In this document: piece after piece, positions 16,107 to 24,432 of the stretch
How the letters are laid out: every line of letters starts with the position of its first letter
Numbering within the stretch: the first letter of the stretch is position 1
From: an uncultured Oscillospiraceae bacterium
GTDB taxonomy: Bacteria > Bacillota > Clostridia > Oscillospirales > Oscillospiraceae
Reading direction: 5' to 3'
Length of the DNA: 56,810 nt
Assembly (NCBI GenBank): GCA_947588955.1
Contig: CANPYX010000013.1
Coordinates: 1 to 56,810 of the forward strand
Program-made: the position numbers and the translations under genes
The notes under the pieces: generated by a model
Database searches by the model: none
What the model was told of the DNA's origin: nothing
Seen by the model: only the letters and a program-made list of their open reading frames with translations

Positions 16107-17648
16107 ATGAAACGCAAAATCTTTTCAGCGGTGCTGGCGCTTGTCATGCTTCTGACGCTGGCGCCCGTGGCGTTTGCGGCGGAGGACGAGGACGAGCCGG
16201 TTGTCATTCTGCCTGACGGGACGAAGGTGGTGGGGATACCCACGATTGACGCGCCTGAAATGGCTCTGTCCGCCGAGGAAACTGTCATTCCCATTCCTGA
16301 TGAAGATGCCTTTGCGGCTATCACTGCAAGTCAGTGGACAAGCGGTGCAACATTTGAAATTCAGGGCGATTTGAACCTGGAACAGCTTTACATTGACGGA
16401 GAAGTACCAAACTATTATGGTTTAATTAATTTTTTCTATGGAACAATCAGAGGCGTTTGGCTTGAGGATGAGGGACGCTATCCTATCATCAAAGGAATTC
16501 CCAGCGCAAAATGCCTTATTCGGTTGCCTATCGGAGGTACGATAGAAAATCTGATTTTTGATCATGGTACAAATACACCGTACATCACTTTCTTAGCCGG
16601 CGCTTTTACCAACCAGGTTCATACTCTGACATTGAACAACATTACCGTTCAGGGCAACGGTGAAACCGCAACAAGAGTGGGCTCCAATTACTCCCCGTTC
16701 GTTTACACTTGCCCTGCCGGTGGCATTATTATGAACAACTGTGTCAATAAGATAAACATGGTTGGCTCCGGGTACAGCAGCGTCTTCTTTGGATATTACC
16801 CCGCATATTACAGCGAAGGGCACCAAAGGGACATTGAGTTTATAAATTGTACAAACTACGGCAACCTCACCACAAACATGGCAGGAATGTTTTTTGGAAA
16901 TTCCACGGGTCTTGATAATTACATAGGGGACATCAAGCTTGTCATTGAAAACTGCGTGAACAATGGTTCTATCCTCGGAAGAAACAGTGCTTATTACCTC
17001 TGTGCCGCCGCTGCGAATGAGGGCGAATTTTCCGACGGTTCGACCTCCGGAAAGATCGAGGATGTCTTGGTAAAAGGGAGCGAATCTCCTTATGCCGCAC
17101 AGTTTGAAGACATTCAAAAAATTACAGGCACTCCCAATGTAATCGGCAAAGCTCCAACCCTTGAGGGTTTTTCGGCTATATGGAATTCCGACAACACGAT
17201 TTCTTTCACTCCGGCAACGAACAACGAAGAAGTAGCCTATTATAGAGTTCGAGTGGGTTCATATTTACACGCTTGGGATACTGAAAATAACAAATTTTTC
17301 GGCACATATCTTTATACGGTAGAACAGCGATATAACTCTGATGCCGTAACGGGTATGGAGAGCGTGAAAGCGGAGCTGATGGCATATGGCTTTGCTGACA
17401 GCGATTATGGGCCTCAAACCGAAGTTGTGCTTTCATATCCTGTATGTGATGTCAATGGAGAAAAATTCTATTTTATACAAAATACAGACGGAAACATTTT
17501 CCAGTATTATGCTACAGGTAATCTGAACGACGAAGGGACGCCCGTAGATAATATGGCCGTTCCGCCGGCTGTTGTTATAGTGACTGCCTATGGCGTCGAT
17601 AACAATACGCTTCAAGCCATTTGGCTGACAAAACCGGAGGTGCAATGA
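16107..17648 (+). CDS. Secreted protein with repetitive Asn/Gly-rich body, phase-variable candidate
   Basis: A 513-aa exported protein. The signal peptide MKRKIFSAVLALVMLLTLAP ends at about AFA-A. The middle (about 150-300) has short strand-turn units with recurring N and G (TLTLNNITVQGNG, IIMNNCVNKINMVG, IEFINCTNYGNLTTN, LVIENCVNNGSILG), which reads like a right-handed beta-helix of the pectate-lyase-like type. No anchor is visible, so it may be released or held by the SLH partner. RBS AAAGGAGG. Its TGA overlaps the next gene's ATG (ATGATG). It lies 81 bases beyond the right inverted site; no promoter is visible between. Confidence 0.85.
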   Translation: MKRKIFSAVLALVMLLTLAPVAFAAEDEDEPVVILPDGTKVVGIPTIDAPEMALSAEETVIPIPDEDAFAAITASQWTSGATFEIQGDLNLEQLYIDGEVPNYYGLINFFYGTIRGVWLEDEGRYPIIKGIPSAKCLIRLPIGGTIENLIFDHGTNTPYITFLAGAFTNQVHTLTLNNITVQGNGETATRVGSNYSPFVYTCPAGGIIMNNCVNKINMVGSGYSSVFFGYYPAYYSEGHQRDIEFINCTNYGNLTTNMAGMFFGNSTGLDNYIGDIKLVIENCVNNGSILGRNSAYYLCAAAANEGEFSDGSTSGKIEDVLVKGSESPYAAQFEDIQKITGTPNVIGKAPTLEGFSAIWNSDNTISFTPATNNEEVAYYRVRVGSYLHAWDTENNKFFGTYLYTVEQRYNSDAVTGMESVKAELMAYGFADSDYGPQTEVVLSYPVCDVNGEKFYFIQNTDGNIFQYYATGNLNDEGTPVDNMAVPPAVVIVTAYGVDNNTLQAIWLTKPEVQ

Positions 17649-20614
17649 TGAAGAGTTCCGTTTTGCACAAATCATTTATCGCCTCAGCATTAATGGTTGT
17701 ACTGTTGCTTTCATTTTTCGCTCCAACTATAACTGTATACGCGGCAAGTGACCCGAAACCTAATTTCACAGTTACTGGTACGTTTAAGCAATATGTTTGG
17801 TATCCAAATAAAGAGGAGGGAAGTAGAAAGGGGTTTGAAAGTCCGGAAGCGACAATGTCACTACCCAATAGCGCACTACCCTCAAACAATCTGCAATCGA
17901 TTCTTGAGTGCATTGAAGCGGGAAAGTTTGAGGGGCAAGTAAGTGGGAGTGGGGTTAATGCTTTTCAGAATGTATATGAGCTGAACAAAGACGCTCCCAT
18001 TTCAATAACTTTTAGCACAAGGAAACAATATAACGATTATGGTAATGTTGTCAACACAATCAACAAAAAGGTGGTATTTACAAGAAACAAGGGAGAAGCC
18101 GAACTCGGTGCGCTTGACGGCGATGACGTTATCACCATCTACAATGGAAGTGATGACGGAATTACGATAACGTCTACCCCGAGCCGCAAATTTCAAGCAG
18201 CAGATTTGGCGACCTACCCCCCGGAGGTAAATGAAATCAATTTCCAAAAAGGCTTGGAAATTAACGGAGGGGCAAGCGTAAGTATCGTGTCGGAAGTTAC
18301 GCCAAGTGACAAGGCATCCGCCATATCCACACACTGCCTTAAGATAAAAATCGGCGGCGGAGAAGGCGAGGCAAAGCTTGCCATAAATGACGGCACACTC
18401 AATATCAGCGGATATAATTTTGATTGTTATAGCAGCCATAAGGCAACATATAATTTCTTAACCAGCACATATCTGATTTTTGAGCAAGGGTCATCGATGA
18501 CAATTGGTAAGGACGGCAGTGTTACCGTAGCCGGTGCTCAGGTCGAGGATACGCAAGACAGTAATAACACCATTATTGAAAATGCAGGTTCTTTGACGAT
18601 TACAGAGGGTAAAAAGCAAGCGCCCTCCAATGTACTTACCAAAAGCAGCAATTCTGCCGTTAAGTGTTCAGACGGTTCCAGCCTGACCATCACAGGCAAA
18701 AGCGCGGTCAAGAGCGGCGAAGGTGGCAACAAGGCTGTGGAGCTTGCCCCCGGCGCGAAGGTGACCACCGACGCGGTGAAGGATCTGACCGTGGCGGAGG
18801 ACATGGTAGAGGCGTATGTGGACAACAACGGCAAGGTGATCCAGAAAGCCGACGAGAACGATCTGCCTGCCTTTACGGAGCCTGTTGAGGTAGAAGCCGA
18901 TGTAAAAGACGGCGTCGTGGACAAGGACGACAAGTTGAAAGAGGCCGCAGGAAATGTCGGCGCTGAGCTTCCCACAGACGCGCAGACCGCCGCCGCTCAT
19001 GAATGGGCTCATGACAAAGCGGATGAGGCGAAGAAGAAGCTGGGAGAAACTGAGGAGGATGTCAACATTTACGTCCTGACCACCGTAGAAACTACGGTGG
19101 AGGATTTCAAAGCCGACACCGCCTTGACGCTCGATATCACGCCCCGTTATGAGGTCATCGCCACCACGGCGGGGACAAAGGACGGGATACACCTTGAAGC
19201 AGAGAGCGGTCAGGAGAAAAACGCCGTCTTGTTGGATGGAGGGGCTCTTGAGGTGAACCGCCCGGTGGAAATGGTGATCCCCATTCCGAACGCCTTGTAT
19301 CACACCGTTGGAACCGAGGCAACGCCGAGCTTTGTGGTCCTCCACGAGCATGAGGGAAAGGTTTATCTCTACCACGCGACATATAGCTCTACCAGTGATG
19401 TAGGCGCGCATATCACATTTACCAACGAGCACGGCTTCTCCAAGTTTACCGTTATCGTCGTAAGGCAGGGCAGTCTCTCAAATCTGACCGCCTCCGTGGG
19501 AAGTATGGAGACGTTTGACCCCAGCAAGGAAGAAAAGTCTTACACCGTTAACGTCCCCTACAGCGTTTCCGAGCTGGAGCTCACCGCAACGACGGCGGTC
19601 CAGGACGATGAGGTCACGGCGAAGCTGGGCGAAGGTGAAGACGCAATTGTACTTTCACCCGAACAGGATGAAACCGTTACCGACAAGGACGTTTACACGA
19701 TTTCTGTTCCCGACCTTGCGGTTGGCGACAACACCGTCACTATCACCGTGACGCACGGCGAGACCGAGACCACCTACACCGTCACCATCAACCGCGCGGC
19801 ATATGTGCCGCCTGTGCCGCCGTCCTACACCGTTTCCGCTGAGGAAGCGGAGAACGCCGAGGTTGAGCTTTCCACCGAGAAGGCGACAGCCGGCGACTCC
19901 GTCACCGTCACCGTCACCCCCGCCGAGAACTTCCACGTCTCCGGCGTGACCGTCACCGGCGCCGACGGGAAGGAGATTACCGTTGTGGATAACGGCGACG
20001 GCACCTTCACCTTCACAATGCCCTCCGGCGGCGTGACCGTCAAGGCTGAGACCTTCAAATGCCCCTCCGTCGAATACACCGACATCGACGTTACAGAGTG
20101 GTATCACGATTACGTCGACTACGCCATAACCCATGACCTCATGGACGGCTTCGGCGACGGCGTATTCGCCCCCGAAAAGACCGTGACCCGCGCTCAGATG
20201 GCGGGTATCCTCTGGAACCTTGAGGGTCAGCCGGTGGTCAACTACCTGATGACCTTCACCGATGTTCCCGATGGTAAGTGGTACACCGAGGCAATCCGCT
20301 GGGCGGCGAGCGAGGGCATCATCTCCGGCTTCGGCGACGACACCTTCAGGCCCGAAGACATCATTACTCGTGAGCAGATGGCGGCGATGCTGTACTTCTA
20401 CGAGGAGTACAAGAACGGTGACCACACCGTTGATGCTGAGCTGACCTTCACCGACTCCGGCGAGGTCTCCTCCTGGGCGAACGAGGCCGTTGTGTGGTGC
20501 GTCGGCAAGGACCTGATCCACGGCAAGGGCGACAACGCCTTTGACCCGCGCGGCACCTCCATAAGAGCCCAGCTCGCGACCCTCCTGGCGCTCTACGACC
20601 AGATGGACAAATAA
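17648..20614 (+). CDS. S-layer-anchored surface protein with cadherin-like domain and three SLH repeats
   Basis: A 988-aa cell-surface protein. The signal peptide starts MKSSVLHKSFIASALMVVLL and ends near VYAAS. A long N-terminal region (about 35-600) has possible beta-solenoid stretches (LAINDGTLNISGYNFD, GSLTITEGKK). Then comes a cadherin-like beta-sandwich (NLTASVGSMETFDPSKEEKS to YTVTINRA), a Val/Thr-rich module, and three SLH domains at the C-terminus: TDIDVTEWYHDYVDYAI, FTDVPDGKWYTEAIRWAA, FTDSGEVSSWANEAVVWC. SLH domains bind pyruvylated secondary wall polymers. Start chosen at 17648 for GGAGG spacing of 7; the ATG at 17645 is possible. Operon partner of the preceding secreted protein. 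Confidence 0.92.
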   Translation: MKSSVLHKSFIASALMVVLLLSFFAPTITVYAASDPKPNFTVTGTFKQYVWYPNKEEGSRKGFESPEATMSLPNSALPSNNLQSILECIEAGKFEGQVSGSGVNAFQNVYELNKDAPISITFSTRKQYNDYGNVVNTINKKVVFTRNKGEAELGALDGDDVITIYNGSDDGITITSTPSRKFQAADLATYPPEVNEINFQKGLEINGGASVSIVSEVTPSDKASAISTHCLKIKIGGGEGEAKLAINDGTLNISGYNFDCYSSHKATYNFLTSTYLIFEQGSSMTIGKDGSVTVAGAQVEDTQDSNNTIIENAGSLTITEGKKQAPSNVLTKSSNSAVKCSDGSSLTITGKSAVKSGEGGNKAVELAPGAKVTTDAVKDLTVAEDMVEAYVDNNGKVIQKADENDLPAFTEPVEVEADVKDGVVDKDDKLKEAAGNVGAELPTDAQTAAAHEWAHDKADEAKKKLGETEEDVNIYVLTTVETTVEDFKADTALTLDITPRYEVIATTAGTKDGIHLEAESGQEKNAVLLDGGALEVNRPVEMVIPIPNALYHTVGTEATPSFVVLHEHEGKVYLYHATYSSTSDVGAHITFTNEHGFSKFTVIVVRQGSLSNLTASVGSMETFDPSKEEKSYTVNVPYSVSELELTATTAVQDDEVTAKLGEGEDAIVLSPEQDETVTDKDVYTISVPDLAVGDNTVTITVTHGETETTYTVTINRAAYVPPVPPSYTVSAEEAENAEVELSTEKATAGDSVTVTVTPAENFHVSGVTVTGADGKEITVVDNGDGTFTFTMPSGGVTVKAETFKCPSVEYTDIDVTEWYHDYVDYAITHDLMDGFGDGVFAPEKTVTRAQMAGILWNLEGQPVVNYLMTFTDVPDGKWYTEAIRWAASEGIISGFGDDTFRPEDIITREQMAAMLYFYEEYKNGDHTVDAELTFTDSGEVSSWANEAVVWCVGKDLIHGKGDNAFDPRGTSIRAQLATLLALYDQMDK

Positions 20615-20700
20615 CCTTAGCTTCTTCCATTTCACCTCAACATCCCACCTCCGGGCCGGTGGAATTCCGGTCCGGGGGAACGGGGAAGACGGGAAAAAAG

Positions 20701-20736
20701 AAATCTGTGAATTCCGCGGAATTCACAGATTTTTTT
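20701..20736. terminator. Bidirectional terminator
   Basis: Perfect 15-bp palindromic stem AAATCTGTGAATTCC / GGAATTCACAGATTT, with T-runs on both sides (T7 on plus, TTTCTTTTTT on minus). It serves the SLH gene and the convergent minus-strand gene, whose stop codon falls inside the stem. Confidence 0.85.
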
Positions 20737-21469
20737 GCGTTATGGGGGGCAGGGAGGATATGTGGGGGTAGTAGACGAAAAATTCCTTTATGCCGAGGGA
20801 GGAGGCGAGGCGGAGCTTTTGGGTCAGGGTTTGGGGGGTGTTCCAGATGAGGAGGCGGAGGCGGCGGTTTTTGAGGTAGCTGGCGTAGTTGGCGCAAAGG
20901 TGGGGGGAGTAAAAGGGGCGCAGGGGCGGCAGAGATTTTGGGGAGACAAGGGAGCCGAGGCCGGTGGGACAGGGGAGGGTGTATTCGGTGTAGGTGAGCT
21001 CCAGCTCAAGGGCGAGCCGTTCGGGGCCGTAGAGGGCGGCGAGGCGCTTTAATCTGCTCTCGTATGAGCCGCGTGTATTTTGCGCCGGCAGCGCGATCCG
21101 GCAGCCGGGGACGGCGGCGTAAGGCTCCGGCAGATAGAGGCGTATGCCGCGGCGGGCGGCTTTTTCAGAGAGAACAGAGCAGAAGGAGAGAAGGGGCGGG
21201 GTTGGGCGGGGGAGGTCTATGACGAGCCCGGCGGAGCCCAGGCGGACACATTCGCCTGTGAGCTCTTCGGATATGGCGTCCAGGGGACCGCGGCCGGTGA
21301 AGGAGGACATATCCACGTCGATAAGCTCCGGCCTTACCGCCGGCATGGGGGAGCGGTAAAGGCGCAGGTCCCTGCCCAGACGGTGGGACATGGCGCAGAC
21401 GGGACCGATTTTTGACGCCTCGGCTATAAGTCCGGGGGGAGCGGAGAGATAAATTTTCATTTCAGACAT
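20723..21469 (-). CDS. Uncharacterised protein, possible TIM-barrel fold
   Basis: A 248-aa soluble protein. Start MSEMKIYLSAPPG chosen for GGGTGA about 8 bases upstream. Alternating strand-helix signals (IYLSAPPG, PELIDVDMSS, AGLVIDLPRP, GIRLYLPEP, RLALELELT, LRLLIWNTPQTLTQKLRLA, EFFVYYPHI) suggest a beta/alpha barrel. I do not recognise the family. The stop codon lies within the bidirectional terminator hairpin. Confidence 0.72.
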   Translation of the reverse strand: MSEMKIYLSAPPGLIAEASKIGPVCAMSHRLGRDLRLYRSPMPAVRPELIDVDMSSFTGRGPLDAISEELTGECVRLGSAGLVIDLPRPTPPLLSFCSVLSEKAARRGIRLYLPEPYAAVPGCRIALPAQNTRGSYESRLKRLAALYGPERLALELELTYTEYTLPCPTGLGSLVSPKSLPPLRPFYSPHLCANYASYLKNRRLRLLIWNTPQTLTQKLRLASSLGIKEFFVYYPHISSLPPITQKNL

Positions 21470-21546
21470 ATACATTTCACCCAAAGTATGCTATACTGCC
21501 ATTGTCGGGGACAACCTGTATGATTTTATGCGCGGGGTGCAAGGAT

Positions 21547-22038
21547 ATGAGATTTTCCCTGCTGCCGGAGAGAAAATTTGATAGCGTGACGGATATTGAG
21601 CCGGAGCTTTTGCGCGCCATGGGCGTGGAGCTGCTGATTCTTGACGTGGACAACACCATCGCACCATACAAGACTCTGACCTTGGAAAAACGGGTCACCG
21701 ACTGGGCGGCGAGGGTCAAGGACGCGGGGATCGGGCTTTTTATCGTCTCAAACAACAAGGGCGAGAGGCCGGAGGTCTTCGCCAGTCTCCTGGACATACC
21801 TTTTTTGAAGCGCGCCGGCAAGCCCAGCCCCAGGGGAGTGCGGCGGGCGCTGGAGCTTTCGGGCACACCGCCGGAAAGGGCGGCGCTGGCGGGGGACCAG
21901 ATATACACAGACACAGTTGCCGCGAGCCTTGCGGGGGTACACATGCTTTTGGTGGAGCCCATAAGGTTTACGAATATATTTTTGGCGATACGTTATTTTT
22001 TTGAGCTTCCCTTCCGCAGGGAGCGCAAACACAATTGA
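21547..22038 (+). CDS. yqeG: YqeG-type HAD phosphatase
   Basis: A 163-aa HAD-superfamily (subclass IIIA) phosphatase. ILDVDNTIAP holds the nucleophile Asp and the acid Asp (DxDxT-like). FIVSNN is motif II and GKPSPRG with AALAGDQIYTD are motifs III and IV. Start MRFSLLPERKF is placed by GGGGTG 7 bases upstream; upstream in-frame ATGs at 21502 and 21520 lack this. The stop overlaps the region before the M24 peptidase, with which it forms the first pair of an operon toward EF-P. Substrate not known. Confidence 0.9.
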   Translation: MRFSLLPERKFDSVTDIEPELLRAMGVELLILDVDNTIAPYKTLTLEKRVTDWAARVKDAGIGLFIVSNNKGERPEVFASLLDIPFLKRAGKPSPRGVRRALELSGTPPERAALAGDQIYTDTVAASLAGVHMLLVEPIRFTNIFLAIRYFFELPFRRERKHN

Positions 22039-22052
22039 AAGGGGTTTTTAAA

Positions 22053-23123
22053 ATGAACAACGTAAAGAAGATCTCCGCCGCGCTGACGGGGAAGGACGCA
22101 CAGGCGATTTTTGTCACCTCCGACCAGAACAGGTATTACGCCACGGGGTTCGGGTCCTCGGCGGGGGAGCTTATAATCTGCGCCGACGGCTCGGCGGCGC
22201 TTTTTATCGACGCCAGGTATTTTGAGGAGGCGAGCCGCTCCATCTCCGAGGTGGAGGTCATATGCTCCAACGACAAGCCTGTTTACGAGCTGATGAACGA
22301 CTACTTCAAGGCCCACAATGTCACGAAGCTGGCGGTGGAGGAGCGGTGGCTCAGCTACGCCGCCTACACCTCGCTCCAGAGGAAGCTGGAGCCGGAGTTC
22401 ACGGCGGGACAGGACATTCTCAGGGACCTGAGGGCCGTGAAGTCGCCGGAGGAGATGGAGTACCTTGTGGCGGCTCAGAGGATAGCGGACAGGGCCTTTG
22501 AGAACACGCTGAAGCTCATCACGCCCGACATCACCGAGAGGGAGCTGGCGGCGGAGCTCACCTGTCAGATGTTGAAGCTTGGCGCGCAGGACAAGTCATT
22601 TGACCCCATAGTCGTCTCCGGCTCGCTTTCCAGCGTGCCCCACGGCAAGCCCAGGGACGTGAAGCTCCAGAGGGGCTTTTTGACCATGGACTTCGGGGCG
22701 CTCTACAAGGGCTACTGCTCCGACACCACCCGGACCGTCGCCATCGGCGCGCCCACAAAGGAGATGGAGAAGGTATACAGCACCGTTTTGGACGCTCAGG
22801 TGACCGCGATATCCGCGGCGAAGGCGGGGCTCACTGGGAAGGAGCTGGACGGCGTCGCGCGCAAGGTCATCGCCGACGCGGGCTACGGGGAGTATTTCAC
22901 CCATTCCCTCTCCCACGGCGTGGGCATCGACATCCATGAGTACCCCAATTGCTCACCCAAGAGCGACAACGTGCTCAAGGCGGGGGACGTCATCTCCATG
23001 GAGCCGGGGATCTACCTGCCGGGGAAGTTCGGCGTGCGGATCGAGGACGTCATCGAGATAAAAGAGGACGGCTGCTTTGACCTCACGGAGCTTCCCAAGG
23101 AGCTCTTGGTGTTCTGCGACTGA
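22053..23123 (+). CDS. M24 family Xaa-Pro aminopeptidase
   Basis: A 356-aa metallopeptidase of the pita-bread fold that removes N-terminal residues before proline. An N-terminal creatinase-like domain (about 1-130) precedes the catalytic domain with the metal ligands in order: MDFGALYKGYCSDTTRTV (two Asp), SHGVGIDIHEYP (His), SMEPGIYLP (Glu) and VRIEDVIEI (Glu). Start set by GAAAGGGG. It is 14 bases after yqeG. In many Clostridia this peptidase is directly upstream of efp, as here. Confidence 0.94.
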   Translation: MNNVKKISAALTGKDAQAIFVTSDQNRYYATGFGSSAGELIICADGSAALFIDARYFEEASRSISEVEVICSNDKPVYELMNDYFKAHNVTKLAVEERWLSYAAYTSLQRKLEPEFTAGQDILRDLRAVKSPEEMEYLVAAQRIADRAFENTLKLITPDITERELAAELTCQMLKLGAQDKSFDPIVVSGSLSSVPHGKPRDVKLQRGFLTMDFGALYKGYCSDTTRTVAIGAPTKEMEKVYSTVLDAQVTAISAAKAGLTGKELDGVARKVIADAGYGEYFTHSLSHGVGIDIHEYPNCSPKSDNVLKAGDVISMEPGIYLPGKFGVRIEDVIEIKEDGCFDLTELPKELLVFCD

Positions 23124-23152
23124 AAAGTTTTGGTATAAAAGCATAATTTCTC

Positions 23153-23181
23153 TTGCAAAAAGGGAAAATGTGCGGTAGAAT
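23153..23181 (+). promoter_or_regulatory. Promoter of efp
   Basis: TTGCAA, 17 bases, TAGAAT, ending 49 bases before the efp start codon. It gives efp its own promoter in addition to read-through from the peptidase. Confidence 0.6.
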
Positions 23182-23229
23182 GAATCAGATATACTAATAC
23201 GTATAATACTCTACGGGAGGATAAACAAA

Positions 23230-23799
23230 ATGGCAACTATTACCGCCAGCGATTTCAGAAACGGAAAGACATTTGAGTACGAGGGCAAGCCCGTCGTGGT
23301 CGTGGAGTTCCAGCACGTCAAGCCCGGAAAGGGCGCGGCCTTTGTCAGGACCAAGATGAAGAACCTCATCACCGGAGCCGTGACAGAGACCTCCTTCAAC
23401 CCCACCGCCAAGTTCGAGGAGGCGTTTGTGGAGCGCAAGGAGGCGGAGTACCTCTATCAGGACGGGGACCTTTATTACTTCATGGACCCGGAGACCTACG
23501 AGCAGGAGCCTGTTTCCGGCTCGAAGCTGGGAGACAACTTCCGCTTTGTCAAGGAGAACATGATTTGCGTCATCAGCTCCTACAAGGGCGACGTCTTCTC
23601 CGTGGAGCCCCCCAACTTTGTGGAGCTTGAGATCACCGATACCGACCCCGGCTTTGCGGGTAACACCGCCACCAACACCTTAAAGCCCGCCACGCTGGAG
23701 ACCGGCGCCGAGATAAAGGTGCCCCTTTTCATCAACGTGGGCGACAAGATCCGCATTGACACCCGCACCGGCGAATATCTTGAGCGCGCGAAGGGCTGA
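23230..23799 (+). CDS. efp: Elongation factor P
   Basis: A 189-aa translation factor that relieves ribosome stalling at polyproline. The full EF-P layout is visible: KOW-like N-terminal domain with the tip loop VKPGKGAAF and Lys34 in the position that is modified in many bacteria; central OB domain with [20 protein letters not shown]-terminal OB domain ending [14 protein letters not shown]. The loop has K-P-G-K-G as in ordinary (non-Arg) EF-P. RBS GGGAGG. Confidence 0.98.
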   Translation: MATITASDFRNGKTFEYEGKPVVVVEFQHVKPGKGAAFVRTKMKNLITGAVTETSFNPTAKFEEAFVERKEAEYLYQDGDLYYFMDPETYEQEPVSGSKLGDNFRFVKENMICVISSYKGDVFSVEPPNFVELEITDTDPGFAGNTATNTLKPATLETGAEIKVPLFINVGDKIRIDTRTGEYLERAKG

Positions 23800-23846
23800 G
23801 CCCTTTAAGCGGAAATACGCTTTTTGTGGAAAAGGAGGAAAATAAA

Positions 23847-24368
23847 ATGACGCCTGCCGAAAAAGTAGCTTATATCAAGGGACTTATGGAGGGTATGGGA
23901 CTTGACACCGAGAAGGGCGAGGGGAAGATACTCGCGCAGATAGTCGATGTTCTGGAGGACCTTGCCCTGGAGCACGAGGACCTTCAGTCCTCCATCGAGG
24001 AGCTGGGCGACGGCCTTGACGCCGTGTCCGACGACCTGGAGTTAGTGGAGGATGTGGTCTACGGCGAGGAGGATATTGACGACGCCGACGAGTGCTGTTG
24101 CCACCATCATCACCATCACCCCCATCCCCATGAGCTTGAGGACGAGGATGAGGACGAGGAGTATGAGTACGAGGTGGAGTGCCCCGCCTGCGGCGCCGAG
24201 CTGGTGCTTGAGGAGGGCGACCTTGAGCAGGGCGTTATCCAGTGCCCCGAGTGCGGCGAAACTCTGGAGCTTGACCTCACCGAGATGGACGATGAGGACG
24301 AGGACGGGGACGACGATGACGACGACTACGAGGAGTACGACGACGAGGACCTGGAGCCGGAAGAGTAA
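23847..24368 (+). CDS. CD1247-type acidic zinc-ribbon protein with natural His6 tract
   Basis: A 173-aa protein. The N-terminal helical domain MTPAEKVAYIKGLMEGMGLD with LAQIVDVLEDLALEHEDLQ matches the CD1247-like family. The middle has CCC followed by six His and PHPH, then Asp/Glu-rich stretches. A zinc ribbon CPACGAELVLEEGD ... CPECGETLELD follows, and the end is almost all Asp/Glu. RBS AAGGAGGA. It follows efp by 47 bases. Function unknown; the His and Cys tracts suggest metal binding. Confidence 0.85.
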   Translation: MTPAEKVAYIKGLMEGMGLDTEKGEGKILAQIVDVLEDLALEHEDLQSSIEELGDGLDAVSDDLELVEDVVYGEEDIDDADECCCHHHHHHPHPHELEDEDEDEEYEYEVECPACGAELVLEEGDLEQGVIQCPECGETLELDLTEMDDEDEDGDDDDDDYEEYDDEDLEPEE

Positions 24369-24383
24369 AAACATTTAACAATT

Positions 24384-24413
24384 AAAAAGACCGCCCAATG
24401 GACGGTCTTTTTT
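24384..24413 (+). terminator. Terminator after the efp operon
   Basis: AAAGACCG and CGGTCTTT stem with TTTTTT following, 16 bases after the stop of the CD1247-like gene. Confidence 0.8.
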
Positions 24414-24432
24414 GGCGTTTTTTGGTGCTGTA

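Noticed and set aside
19600-20610. CRISPR-like periodicity in the SLH gene
   Set aside because: The repeated units are protein domains with diverged sequence, not direct DNA repeats with spacers.
24060-24368. Repetitive GAC/GAG bases in the CD1247-like gene, which resemble a tandem repeat
   Set aside because: They encode Asp/Glu runs inside a supported gene; not a separate repeat.
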